Source: Arcanobacterium_A hippocoleae_A (GTDB taxonomy: Bacteria; Actinomycetota; Actinomycetes; Actinomycetales; Actinomycetaceae). Taken from it: DNA of 64,000 bases. Both the position numbers and the translations under genes were made by a program. The stretch is from assembly GCA_040360365.1 (NCBI GenBank), contig CP136412.1; one strand, 5' to 3'. Below are positions 26,903-34,873 of this stretch, piece by piece. Numbering within the stretch: position 1 is the first letter of the stretch; the number at the start of each line of letters is the position of its first letter. The notes below the pieces were generated by a model that saw only the letters and a list, made by a program, of their open reading frames with translations, was not told where the DNA came from and searched no databases.

Positions 26903-28200
26903 ATCCTCCTCCTTACAGAAGATTCACTCGTAGGTTCCTGGGGCGGTTCAGGCTCCGGTTCAGATGCGGCTGTTTGTGCGTAGGCTCCGGCAAGGCTGAG
27001 CGGGAGCATGTTCCCGTTCACCAAATAGAGGTCACCGCCTGCCTCGGGACTGATGCGGTCGAGGTTTTCTAACTCGCGGATATCGTTAGCGCTCATCCAC
27101 CCGTTCTGCCGCGCCACCGCATACCCATCCATCCGCGACTTATAATCCCCACGCAGCAAGCCTTCAAGATTAAACTTCACATACACCTGTGGTTTCTCAC
27201 GCTCAGCAAGGAGGGTTTTGCTGATGGCTTGTTCGAAGCGGATCACCCACGGATCCAGCGTGTACTTCACGAACTCGAGCGATTGCTGCTCAATATTGGA
27301 AAACGAGGATTTTTCGAGGTCGCCAATCATGTGCGGCGGAATACGGAAGATTCGAGCAATTTCGTTGATCTGAAACTTTCTCGTCTCCAAAAACTGGGCC
27401 TGCTCAGGTGAGACGCTGATGGGCGTGTATTTCATGCCCTCTTCCAGCACGGCGATCTTGTTGCCGTTCCTCGCTCCGCCGAACGTCGACTGCCATGATT
27501 CGCGGACGCGAGCTGGGTCTTTGATTGTTCCTGGATGCTCCAACACGCCACCGGGAGCCGCACCATTCGCGAAAAAGCTCGCACCATAATCCTCCGTCGC
27601 TTGAGCCAAGCCGATAGCGTTTTTTGCCATCGCAATCGGGCTGTAGCCGACCAGGCCGTCAAAACCCAACCCTGGAATATGGAGCACTTCATGCGGTGAC
27701 AGGCGTACAGTTTCAAACCTGCCACTTGGTTCATTCCACGTACGCTGATACTCGTAATACAGCCGCCCAGCCTCATCCCTGCCCACGGTCATTCTGTTTG
27801 GCATCAGCGGATACAAGCCGATAACCTCATCGCGGCCGTTACGAATCACCTGAGCAAACGCATTACCCCAGAGCAGTAGATGTGTCATGAGCGTTTCTCG
27901 GAACACGAAGGACGTCATCTCCGGATTCGGCTCATCATGCAACAACCTATAGAGCGGATGATCGAGCGCCTTCACCTTCGCCCCATCAGCACTCTGCCGG
28001 TAAACATGCAACGGCAAACCCGCGACCGCCTCAGCCAAAATCCGCACACACGAATACACGGCAGTCAACTGCATCGCGCTACGCTCAGTCACCGGACGAC
28101 CAGACGACGCAGCCCCGAAGAAAAAGCTATAACCCGAGCCAATCGCGCGATCCTCAGTAACGCGGGTGGTGTCGCCACGCAGCCAATTCAGAAAACCCAT
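26899..28200 (-). CDS. Portal protein, HK97 family
   Basis: 433 residues. It begins MGFLNWLRG and contains SAMQLTAVYSCVRILAEAVA, GLPLHVYRQ, LLLWGNAFAQVIRNGRDEVI and IFRIPPHMIGDLEKSSFSNI, the latter two being hallmarks of the HK97/lambda-type phage portal family. It forms the dodecameric DNA entry ring. AGGAGGTGAG lies before the ATG. Its stop overlaps the protease start. Confidence 0.96.
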   Translation of the reverse strand: MGFLNWLRGDTTRVTEDRAIGSGYSFFFGAASSGRPVTERSAMQLTAVYSCVRILAEAVAGLPLHVYRQSADGAKVKALDHPLYRLLHDEPNPEMTSFVFRETLMTHLLLWGNAFAQVIRNGRDEVIGLYPLMPNRMTVGRDEAGRLYYEYQRTWNEPSGRFETVRLSPHEVLHIPGLGFDGLVGYSPIAMAKNAIGLAQATEDYGASFFANGAAPGGVLEHPGTIKDPARVRESWQSTFGGARNGNKIAVLEEGMKYTPISVSPEQAQFLETRKFQINEIARIFRIPPHMIGDLEKSSFSNIEQQSLEFVKYTLDPWVIRFEQAISKTLLAEREKPQVYVKFNLEGLLRGDYKSRMDGYAVARQNGWMSANDIRELENLDRISPEAGGDLYLVNGNMLPLSLAGAYAQTAASEPEPEPPQEPTSESSVRRRI

Positions 28201-28229
28201 TTCTCACCTCCTAGAAGAGCAGGCATGAA

Positions 28230-28261
28230 GATGGGCACCTGCCACAAGACAGATGCCCATC
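28230..28261. terminator. Hairpin between small-membrane-gene cassette and portal
   Basis: GATGGGCA (28230-28237) pairs perfectly with TGCCCATC (28254-28261). No T-run follows on the minus strand, so it may be an attenuator or processing site that insulates the cargo from the portal transcript. Confidence 0.45.
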
Positions 28262-28312
28262 AGATATGCAAAATCGAACCTATAGAAAAATCTAGACAAA
28301 TAAGATCATTTA

Positions 28313-28477
28313 TCAGGAAACATCACGGTTCTTCGATGTTGCTTTCGAGTAAATCAATCCAGTTAAAGCCACAAGAAAACCAGCTAAGCACAAGAACTCG
28401 GCATGAGAAATATCCAACCACAGCAGAACGATACCCACGACGCAAAGCAACCAGCCCACTATGTTAGTTGCACGCAT
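28313..28477 (-). CDS. Small two-helix membrane protein (cassette A)
   Basis: 54 residues: MRATNIVGWLLCVVGIVLLW, a short loop, LCLAGFLVALTGLIYSKATS and a polar tail. Two membrane helices are obvious. TAGGAG lies six bases before the ATG. It is the last gene of cassette A, after the secreted protein at 29054 and two other small membrane proteins. Probable immunity or export role by position. Confidence 0.6.
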   Translation of the reverse strand: MRATNIVGWLLCVVGIVLLWLDISHAEFLCLAGFLVALTGLIYSKATSKNRDVS

Positions 28478-28562
28478 TTAATCTCCTATGCCACATACGT
28501 CCATTACTGTTTCCCATCAATCAAGGTTCAATTCCTCTACCTTTTGTTATAACGTCCACATC

Positions 28563-28781
28563 TCAGTCTTCCGTTATCACCCGTTTAGCGGCCTCTGCGG
28601 TATTTCGCCACGCTTCACGTACTTCTTCATCGTTCATTCCTGGTTCCCAAGACCTCAGTAAGGTAACAGAAACCAGCTCCACGGCTATTGCGAGCGCTAC
28701 CATGATTCCTGCTGACAACAGGGAGTTAAGTAGCGCGTACGACGAGGCGAAATAAGTAATTGCTAAAAGAAAAAGCTTCAC
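28563..28781 (-). CDS. Small membrane protein with two helices (cassette A)
   Basis: 72 residues starting at a GTG that overlaps the upstream stop (GTGA). Two hydrophobic helices (LFLLAITYFASSYALL, GIMVALAIAVELVSVTLL) are followed by a soluble tail EEVREAWRNTAEAAKRVITE. Translational coupling with the 86-residue membrane protein suggests they act together. No family recognised. Confidence 0.6.
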   Translation of the reverse strand: MKLFLLAITYFASSYALLNSLLSAGIMVALAIAVELVSVTLLRSWEPGMNDEEVREAWRNTAEAAKRVITED

Positions 28782-29038
28782 AAAGATGGGTCGCCAACCA
28801 CCTGGAGAATTATGTTTCTTTTTCTTGCGTAATACTGATCAAATATGGTCGATAGTGTTTCGCAAACAACCACACTTACTCCCACAATAATTATCAATAG
28901 ATACACAGTCGCCTTGTGGGGTATCAGCCAAAACACAATGTTAGAGGCTATGAAAACACATATACCAATAATAAAACCAGTGATTATGTGTCCCCACCAG
29001 GCGTAAGAAAACGAGATAGGCTTCCAAGTCGTACTCAT
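28778..29038 (-). CDS. Small two-helix membrane protein (cassette A)
   Basis: 86 residues with GHIITGFIIGICVFIASNIV and TVYLLIIIVGVSVVVCETLS as membrane helices and a basic C-terminal tail. GGAGAAGTG precedes the ATG. It directly follows the secreted protein gene (15 bases), the position usual for immunity genes of membrane-active bacteriocins. Function is inferred only from this. Confidence 0.6.
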   Translation of the reverse strand: MSTTWKPISFSYAWWGHIITGFIIGICVFIASNIVFWLIPHKATVYLLIIIVGVSVVVCETLSTIFDQYYARKRNIILQVVGDPSL

Positions 29039-29053
29039 ATCACTTCTCCGCTT

Positions 29054-29596
29054 TCACCCGAAGCAAGCGGAAATCACCCCATCGAATCCGAGAATCATCT
29101 CGAGAGCTTGGACACCTTCCTCGCCAATCTCAGCAAAAGCTGCTCCGCTTTTAATGGCTCTCCAAATGCCGCTTACGCCACCCCAAATTTTCCGCGCTTC
29201 CTTCAACCATTTGAGTATTTTGCCCACAGGAAGACCATATTGAACAATTACACTTGCTACCTCAGCACCGCACTGCCACCACGACGCTCGCGTAGCTATC
29301 CCTCCAACACGTATTCCGTTTAGCGCTCGAGAAAGCTCGGCTTCATAATTCGGCGTTGTCCTCGGGTTTGCATTCCTTAAGTTTTCTGGAACTCTATCTA
29401 ATGCCTGAATAAGACGGTCAAGTTCCGCGTCACTCAGCGAAGGTGAAATCGAGTTTATGTTAACCGATGTCGAGACTGCTGGTATCGAAACACCTCTACC
29501 GTTCCCTTCACTCACGCTAGCAGCAGCTACACCTGTACCTGCTAATCCGAGTGCCAAACTTACAGAGGCTCCAATGATCATATTGTGGATTTTCAT
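29054..29596 (-). CDS. Secreted two-cysteine hydrophobic protein, cassette A (bacteriocin-like candidate)
   Basis: 180 residues. The signal peptide MKIHNMIIGASVSLALGLAG to VAAAS is followed by a polar helical segment (SPSLSDAELDRLIQALDRVP) and an LNG...ATR-S element. The C-terminal part of about 75 residues is amphipathic and hydrophobic, framed by two cysteines (WWQCGAEV and ISACFG). The same plan recurs in the 30726-31286 protein: signal peptide, ExLxxLxxxL helix, LNG...TR-S-xx-C, hydrophobic stretch, C-terminal Cys. AAGGAGAAAA precedes the ATG. It was probably acquired with its downstream membrane genes. Toxin function is inferred. Confidence 0.65.
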   Translation of the reverse strand: MKIHNMIIGASVSLALGLAGTGVAAASVSEGNGRGVSIPAVSTSVNINSISPSLSDAELDRLIQALDRVPENLRNANPRTTPNYEAELSRALNGIRVGGIATRASWWQCGAEVASVIVQYGLPVGKILKWLKEARKIWGGVSGIWRAIKSGAAFAEIGEEGVQALEMILGFDGVISACFG

Positions 29597-29632
29597 TTTT
29601 CTCCTTATTTGTCACGTTGTCGGCATCATGTC

Positions 29633-29756
29633 GGCAACCTCTGTTCCGCAGTAAGTGTCGATGCTTACTGCAGGTAAAACAGTATTTGCGCAACAACTTT
29701 GTTGGCTAAATACTGTTATCTATATTGTATATATATATCTCACATTATGTTGTCAA
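29633..29756 (-). promoter_or_regulatory. Cassette A promoter and dyad leader
   Basis: On the minus strand: -35 TTGACA (29756-29751), 17-base spacer, -10 TATATA (29733-29728). Just past the expected start lies a perfect 10-bp inverted repeat AACAGTATTT/AAATACTGTT (29708-29717 and 29678-29687) with an inner CAACA/TTGTTG pair, then a 31-base block (29633-29663) that matches the cassette B leader at 24 of 31 positions. The dyad could be an operator or an RNA hairpin. Confidence 0.7.
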
Positions 29757-29768
29757 GAGAAAATTCTT

Positions 29769-29960
29769 TTACAGCACGAGTAGTCCTCGTTGGTCGTAAA
29801 CGCTTCCGGTTTCGGTTCCTTGTCCGCAGCGGATGGCGCGGTCGAGTGCCATGATTGTGGCGACGACGCCGTCGATCTTCTCAGTGTCTTTTGCTTGTCG
29901 GGCTTGATGTTGCCTGCCGGATCTTGGAGGATACGGACGTTATCTATTAACCAGACGTTA
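29769..29960 (-). pseudogene. Second, diverged copy of the terminase 3' end (about 60 codons)
   Basis: With one base added to the four-T run 29889-29892, this reads NVRILQDPAGNIKPDKQK, DGVVATIMALDRAIRCGQ and SVYDQRGLLVL, then stop. It aligns with the C-terminus of the large terminase at 31468-31640 (DPAGNIKPDKQK, DGVVATIMALDRAIRNG, SVYDERGLLVF) but differs at many synonymous sites. It is not a recent duplicate; it probably descends from a related phage. Homology ends near 29960. Confidence 0.8.
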
Positions 29961-29968
29961 CTGATATT

Positions 29969-30346
29969 TTATCTGGAAAATATCGAGCATCTTGTGCAAG
30001 ACGAAAAAACCGAAAGGCTAACAATAATTAAAATTGTTACTATTGTTGAAACAATTTGCGCCCATCTTATATTTACATATATAGAAAAAGGGAACATGCA
30101 AAGCCCGCCGATTAACAAAACCGCTGCTGTTCTCATCCCCAAAAACTGTTGCCTCTTAAAACACATCACAAGCGCCAAAAGCCAACTGTAACTGAAAACA
30201 ATAAAGGTGATTGACGCATTTTTAGCATACCCCAGAGCTAGATGCGTAGCTAGAGCGAACCAAACGGTGTAGACGATAGAAGTAAGAAAAATTCTCCAAC
30301 TACCCACATTGTCCGCACCGTCTGATTCTGACCTTTGGCAGAACAT
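29969..30346 (-). CDS. Four-helix membrane protein (cassette B)
   Basis: 125 residues with four hydrophobic helices (WRIFLTSIVYTVWFALATHL, ASITFIVFSYSWLLALVMCF, TAAVLLIGGLCMFPFSIYV, IVSTIVTILIIVSLSVFSS). The start site is weakly supported. It is the last gene of cassette B and runs up to the terminase remnant. Immunity or transport role is only inferred. Confidence 0.5.
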   Translation of the reverse strand: MFCQRSESDGADNVGSWRIFLTSIVYTVWFALATHLALGYAKNASITFIVFSYSWLLALVMCFKRQQFLGMRTAAVLLIGGLCMFPFSIYVNIRWAQIVSTIVTILIIVSLSVFSSCTRCSIFSR

Positions 30347-30353
30347 ATTTCCC

Positions 30354-30458
30354 CTATTTCACACTATCGCTTTCGAGAAGAGCCCCTGCAGCAGCCCCAA
30401 GACCAAACATTTTAAGCGCTTGTGCAATCACGGTCTTATGAGCGAGGATGGTTTTCAC
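30354..30458 (-). CDS. Possible 34-residue hydrophobic peptide gene (cassette B)
   Basis: GTG at 30458 to TAG at 30354-30356 encodes a peptide with VKTILAHKTVIAQALKMFGL and GAAAGALLES. Basic N-terminus and Gly/Ala-rich helix look translated, but the ribosome binding site is weak and it lies between two small membrane genes. Treat as a candidate only. Confidence 0.3.
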   Translation of the reverse strand: MKTILAHKTVIAQALKMFGLGAAAGALLESDSVK

Positions 30459-30502
30459 CAAACTTGCCTGCGTCGCACCAGGAACGCAACTGGAAGAAAA
30501 TA

Positions 30503-30700
30503 CTACTTTTGTTTCTCGGAGTCGTACTTTAAATACATGGTAACTGCGGGAAATACCACCGAGATCACCACAACTGCAGCCATATTCTCGTGCACTATGT
30601 CGTTAAAAAACTCAGAAGTCAAGGTACCAATAAAAAATAAGAGACCGATCAATGCTGTACATACAACCGCCTGTAAAACGTATCGGAGCTTCTGTGACAT
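30503..30700 (-). CDS. Small two-helix membrane protein (cassette B)
   Basis: 65 residues beginning MSQKLRYVLQAVVCTALIGL and ending KYDSEKQK, with two membrane helices (VVCTALIGLLFFIGTLTSEF, MAAVVVISVVFPAVTMYLKY). GGGAGGAAG lies upstream of the ATG at 30700, which was preferred to a longer frame overlapping the previous gene. It takes the first place after the secreted protein, the position the 86-residue protein holds in cassette A. Confidence 0.6.
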   Translation of the reverse strand: MSQKLRYVLQAVVCTALIGLLFFIGTLTSEFFNDIVHENMAAVVVISVVFPAVTMYLKYDSEKQK

Positions 30701-30725
30701 GAGAATCTTCCTCCCTCCCGTTTCA

Positions 30726-31286
30726 CTACCGCGACCACGGAGTCGCACACCAAATAGCAGATGCAGCCAATGATGCAGCAAGACCTACAACGCCGCCTTT
30801 AATTGCATTTTTCCCTACAATTTTAACGATATAAAGAGCAGCTTCCTTCCAAAGTTGTCTTTCGATTAGCTTGGTAAAAGCTCCAGTAAATAATCCCGCA
30901 ATAGCTCCAAGCCCTGTAACATCAATTACGCATTTTGTGTAATCGCTGGATCTAGTTTGAATAGCAGTATTATTGACAAATGGCTCGCCATTCAATCTTG
31001 CTGCTATCACTTCAAGATCCGCTTTATTGACATGCGACATATACCCCGCCTCAGTGACATACCAACGTCCTGCATCATTCTGAGACAAATATGTAGCAAA
31101 AATATTTTCTAGCTCTTGCGCAAGTTGCTCTAATTCCTGGCTCGAAGCTATATCGGAGTTCATTACAGAGACTTCAGTATTTCCTCCACCTACAGTATTT
31201 ATATCTGCAGCTGTTGCGACTCCTACGCTTGACATAGAGAGGGTAGCACTCGTGATAGCTGCTATAATCGCTGTTTTAGCTGTCAT
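30726..31286 (-). CDS. Secreted two-cysteine hydrophobic protein, cassette B (bacteriocin-like candidate)
   Basis: 186 residues. Signal peptide MTAKTAIIAAITSATLSMSS to VATAAD, then a polar segment with SSQELEQLAQELENIFATYL, then RLNGEPFV and TRSSDYTKC. The C-terminal 75 residues alternate glycine/alanine-rich hydrophobic helices (GLGAIAGLFTGAFTKLIERQ, KNAIKGGVVGLAASLAASAI) and end WCATPWSR. The two-cysteine frame matches cassette A. AAGGAG precedes the ATG at 31286, chosen over an upstream start at 31304. It is probably exported and membrane-active; no characterised family is recognised with certainty. Confidence 0.65.
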   Translation of the reverse strand: MTAKTAIIAAITSATLSMSSVGVATAADINTVGGGNTEVSVMNSDIASSQELEQLAQELENIFATYLSQNDAGRWYVTEAGYMSHVNKADLEVIAARLNGEPFVNNTAIQTRSSDYTKCVIDVTGLGAIAGLFTGAFTKLIERQLWKEAALYIVKIVGKNAIKGGVVGLAASLAASAIWCATPWSR

Positions 31287-31327
31287 AATATTTCTCCTTA
31301 GCATGCTTCATTACATGATTTTGCTCT

Positions 31328-31447
31328 GGCAACATCTGCCCCACAGTGAGTATTGATGTCCGCCACGGAACAACACACTATTACACAACTTCCTTGTTGC
31401 TTAAAGTGTTAGCGTTATTCTAACACACTCTTCATTCGCACAGTCAA
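31328..31447 (-). promoter_or_regulatory. Cassette B promoter and dyad leader
   Basis: On the minus strand: -35 TTGACT (31447-31442), -10 TAGAAT (31422-31417, spacer 19). A dyad follows at 31375-31410 (ACACT/AGTGT outer arms, CAAC/GTTG inner arms), then the 31-base block at 31328-31358 shared with cassette A. Architecture and order are the same in both leaders. Confidence 0.65.
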
Positions 31448-31467
31448 CAAGCATATTGATTTGGAAT

Positions 31468-33071
31468 TCAAAATACTAACAATCCGCGCTCGTCATAAAC
31501 ACTTCCGCTGATGTGTCCGGTGCCGTTTCGGATGGCGCGGTCGAGTGCCATGATGGTTGCGACCACGCCGTCGATCTTCTCGGTGCTCTTTTGTTTGTCA
31601 GGTTTGATGTTGCCTGCCGGGTCGGTACGCACGTGAATGTTGTCGACCATCCATGACAGCACCGGGTGCCCGCCGTGCGCTAGGCGTCCTTCGAGTGCGA
31701 GTTTCATCAGCTCCTTCGAGGGCGGGCTCATGTCTTTGAAGCCTTGCCCGAACGGGACAACGGTGAAACCTGAGGCTTCGAGGTTTTGGCTCATTTGGAC
31801 TGCGCCCCAACGGTCGAAAGCAATCTCCCTGATATCGAACCGAGTCCCTAGTTCTTCGATGAAGGTTTCGATCGCGCCGTAGTGGACGACGTTACCTTCC
31901 GTGGTCTGCAGAAACCCTTGCTGCTCCCACAGGTCGTATGGCACATGGTCGCGCGCGACGCGGAGTTTGAGGTTGTCCTCGGGGATCCAAAACCAGGGCG
32001 CGATAACGTATTTGTCGTCACCAGTTTGGGGTGGGAAGACGAGCACGAACGCTGTGATATCTGTCGTCGAGGCTAGATCAAGCCCGCCGTAACACACATG
32101 CCCCTCCAAATCGGACAGACCAACAGGTGCGTTGTTAGCGTTCCAGATGTGCATGGGCATCCACCGCACGCTTTGTTTGACCCACTGGTTGAGGCGAAGT
32201 TGTCGGAAGGTGTTTTCTTCGGCTGGGTTTTGTTTCGCGCTCGTGCAGGCTTGGCGAACCTTCTCGATCGGGACGGTGATCCCTAGAGAAGGGTTAGCCT
32301 TCGCCCAGACTTTTCGTCCGTCCAGTCGTCTTCGCGCTCCGCCCCGTAAATCACTGGATAGAACGTCGGGTCATGTTTCTTGCCTGCGAGGATGTCTTCG
32401 GCTTTCTCATGCTGCTCATAACAAATCGAATGTGTATCGGTACCCGCTGTTGTGATGAGGAAGTACAACGGCTGGGTGCGGGCATCACCAGAACCTTTGG
32501 TCATGACGTCGAAGAGGGCGCGGTTTGGTTGGGTGTGGAGTTCGTCGAAGACAACACCGGAGATATTAAACCCGTGCTTCGAATACGCCTCTGCACTTAG
32601 GACTTGGTAGAAGGAGTTGGTGGGCTTGTAAATAATGCGCTTTTGTGAAGAAAGAATCTTTACTCGCTTCGAGAGGGCTGGGCTCATGCGGATCATGTCG
32701 GCAGCTACCTCGAACACGATGCTCGCTTGCTGGCGGTCTGCAGCGCACCCATAGACTTCGGCGCGTTCTTCACCATCCCCGCAGGTGAGCAGGAGCGCGA
32801 CTGCGGCGGCGAGCTCACTTTTGCCCATCTTCTTAGGGATCTCAACATAGGCGGTAGTGAACTGCCTAAACCCGTCAGCCTTGACGGTTCCGAACAGGTC
32901 ACGGATGATCTGCTCTTGCCAATCAATGAGCTGGAAGGGTTTGCCTGACCAGCGGCCCTTCGTGTGCTTCAAGGCTTGGATGAAGGCCACCGCATAGTCG
33001 GCTTTGCGCTTGTCATAGGTTGAGCCGTCAGCCATGAACCGGGTTGGCGTATAGGTGTCTAGTTGACGCAT
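31468..33071 (-). CDS. Terminase large subunit (one apparent frameshift)
   Basis: Packaging motor of the phage. The ATPase half shows GKPFQLIDWQEQIIRDLFG, Walker A-like PKKMGKSELAAAVALLLTCG and GVVFDELHTQPNRALFDVMT. The nuclease half shows VCYGGLDLASTTDITAFVLV and EIAFDRWGAVQMSQNL. The two parts are in different frames. One base added to the four-T run 32311-32314 gives DWTDEKVWAKANPSLGITVP across the break. ATG 33071 behind AGGAGG is the start. Terl_1/phage terminase-like family. It is separated from its small subunit by the methylation module and IS110. Confidence 0.93.
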
Positions 33072-33101
33072 CGTGTCCCACCTCCTCTCCAGTGGCATAA
33101 G

Positions 33102-33124
33102 AAAAGCCCCAACAAGCGGGGCGA
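33102..33124 (-). terminator. Terminator between the 64-residue gene and terminase
   Basis: GCCCC (33106-33110) pairs with GGGGC (33118-33122). On the minus strand the stem is followed by TTTTC. Confidence 0.65.
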
Positions 33125-33181
33125 AAAGTTCTCAGAGCACAGCGCCCAAACCATGTAGGTACAGGCGCGTTGTGCTGGGGT

Positions 33182-33376
33182 TTAGATCAGGGCGTCGAGC
33201 GCGGCGTATTCGGCCCGGCGGGCTTCGAGCTGGTGGACGATGATGGAGGCGCGGAAGGTGTTCTTCTCCCGTCCCAGCTTGTTTTCTAGGGCGGTGATTT
33301 CAGCCTTACGACGCTTCATCACCTGAACTGAATCGCCGTTCTGAATTGCTAGCTGGTCGCGTTCGAAGCTGTTCAT
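33182..33376 (-). CDS. Small coiled-coil phage protein
   Basis: 64 residues, highly charged helix (MKRRKAEITALENKLGREKN). It lies between dcm and the large terminase in the phage order and is now separated from dcm by the IS110 element. Function unknown; size and position recall small packaging accessory proteins. Confidence 0.55.
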   Translation of the reverse strand: MNSFERDQLAIQNGDSVQVMKRRKAEITALENKLGREKNTFRASIIVHQLEARRAEYAALDALI

Positions 33377-33473
33377 GACCTTGCCCCTTCTCTTGTTTGG
33401 TCATGTACATACTGTGAGACTTTTGGGTGTGGCTGGTCTGGGATCGGCTGGCAGGATTAGACCATAGCTCTGG

Positions 33474-33645
33474 TGGCGTGACTCGTGTATATACCGGCGC
33501 AGAGATATTGATCTCCCTGTAAGGGGAGCAAAGTTTCTGGTGCTTTTTGGCTGACATGTCCGCTACCGGGGTTGTGGTCTGACCCGGCCGGTATGTATTG
33601 GCTTGATTAGAAGCATGTCCGCCAGTTTTCGTTGGCGTGACTCGT
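33474..33645 (+). ncRNA. Candidate IS110 bridge RNA region
   Basis: Upstream of the transposase are three hairpins: CTCCC/GGGAG near 33511-33527, CCGGG/CCCGG near 33566-33586, and CGCCA/TGGCG at 33620-33637. A 13-base direct repeat TGGCGTGACTCGT occurs at 33474-33486 and 33633-33645, and CATGTCCGC at 33555 and 33614. Repeated short words in structured loops are what the guide loops of a bridge RNA would show. Transcript limits are not known. Confidence 0.5.
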
Positions 33646-33759
33646 CACAGTATTGCCAGCAAACCAAGTCCTAGACACGACTCTAAGAACACGATGCCGG
33701 ATCAGACCTCAAGGTAAGAAACAACCCAACGTTTCAACAACCGAGGAGGTTGAATCCAT

Positions 33760-34839
33760 ATGGCAATTGTCGCACACCTCTACCGTTTCATCGTAGGCAT
33801 CGATACACACGCCAGAAACCATGTGTTATCGATCCTAGAGTGCGCCACAGGTGCTGAAATCGTCTGTCAGACGTTCGCCAACACTTCTCAAGGACACGTC
33901 CGCGCGCAAGCATGGATCACCAAACATACAAGAGCTGATTTACGTGAGGTTTTAGTATCTATGGAAGGCACAGCCTCCTATGGCACTAGGTTACGTGTTG
34001 CTTTAGAGCAGGCAGGTTACCGCGTGGTTGAAGCCCCACGCCTGTTAGTAAGGGGTCGTAAGAAACTCGCTAAAAACGATGTAATTGATGCCTTTCAGAT
34101 CACCGCTAGGACTCTTGGTAAAGATGAAACCGAGCTGACTATCCCAAAACAAGGAGATTATCGTGAGGCTCTGCGTATCCTGGTTGCTGCTAGGAAACAG
34201 CTCACACGTGCCACAACCGTTAACATCAACTCGTTGACAGCTCTGACCCGCTGTACAGACCTTGGCATTGATGCCAGACGAGCACTGTCGGTAAAACAGA
34301 TCCACCAAATCGCCGCACTTGAGGCACAACCCGGTGACGCTATCGACGTACTCGTTGCCAAACAAGAAGCAAAACGCCTAGCCAAAACCATCATTGACGC
34401 TCGAACACAACTGGCAGAAAACCAAAACCAGTTAGCAATGATCGTTCAGCTGGTGACGCCAGCGCTACTGGAAATGCCAGGAGTAGGCCCTGTCACCGCC
34501 GCGCAAATGATTATCTCTTACTCCCACGTGGGCAGGATCAAAAGCGAAGCGGCTTTCGCTGCCCTAGCGGGGACAAGCCCTATACCAGCATCGTCAGGAA
34601 ACAAGGTACGCTACCGGCTCAACAGAGGCGGAGACCGAGCACTCAATAACGCTCTACATACCGTGGCTCTCGTACGCCTGAGAAACGATGACCAGACCCG
34701 CGCTTACATGGAAAAACGACTAGCCGAAGGAAAAACCAAACGCGAGACTATTCGGCTGATAAAACGTTACCTCGCCCGCAAAATCTACCGGCACCTCACC
34801 AAAGAACTAACCCGCAAACAAGTCACTCTCGCAGCTTGA
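33760..34839 (+). CDS. IS110-family transposase (DEDD recombinase)
   Basis: 359 residues. The N-terminal DEDD RuvC-like domain has FIVGIDTHARNHVLSILECA, a Glu in VLVSMEGTASYG and KNDVIDAFQI. The C-terminal transposase_20 domain has LLEMPGVGPVTAAQMIISYS, AALAGTSPIPASSG and NRGGDRALNNALHTVALVRL with the conserved serine. Length is normal and the frame intact, so the element may be active. GAGGAGG precedes the ATG. Such enzymes use a bridge RNA to pair donor and target. Confidence 0.95.
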   Translation: MAIVAHLYRFIVGIDTHARNHVLSILECATGAEIVCQTFANTSQGHVRAQAWITKHTRADLREVLVSMEGTASYGTRLRVALEQAGYRVVEAPRLLVRGRKKLAKNDVIDAFQITARTLGKDETELTIPKQGDYREALRILVAARKQLTRATTVNINSLTALTRCTDLGIDARRALSVKQIHQIAALEAQPGDAIDVLVAKQEAKRLAKTIIDARTQLAENQNQLAMIVQLVTPALLEMPGVGPVTAAQMIISYSHVGRIKSEAAFAALAGTSPIPASSGNKVRYRLNRGGDRALNNALHTVALVRLRNDDQTRAYMEKRLAEGKTKRETIRLIKRYLARKIYRHLTKELTRKQVTLAA

Positions 34840-34873
34840 CAAATATAGAAGCGTCAACCATAGGTGTGGGCGC

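Larger units (their letters stand above)
33400..34873 (+). mobile_element. IS110-family insertion sequence (ends approximate)
   Basis: A plus-strand transposase with about 380 non-coding bases upstream and only 34 bases between its stop and the end of dcm. This asymmetry, long left end and short right end, is the IS110-group layout. Exact ends cannot be set because IS110 elements have no clear inverted repeats or target duplications. It interrupts the minus-strand phage operon between dcm and the 64-residue gene. Confidence 0.75.

Noticed and set aside
33306..33557. Open frame on the minus strand upstream of the 64-residue gene
   Set aside because: It overlaps the real small gene in another frame and crosses the structured left end of the IS110 element; composition is not protein-like.
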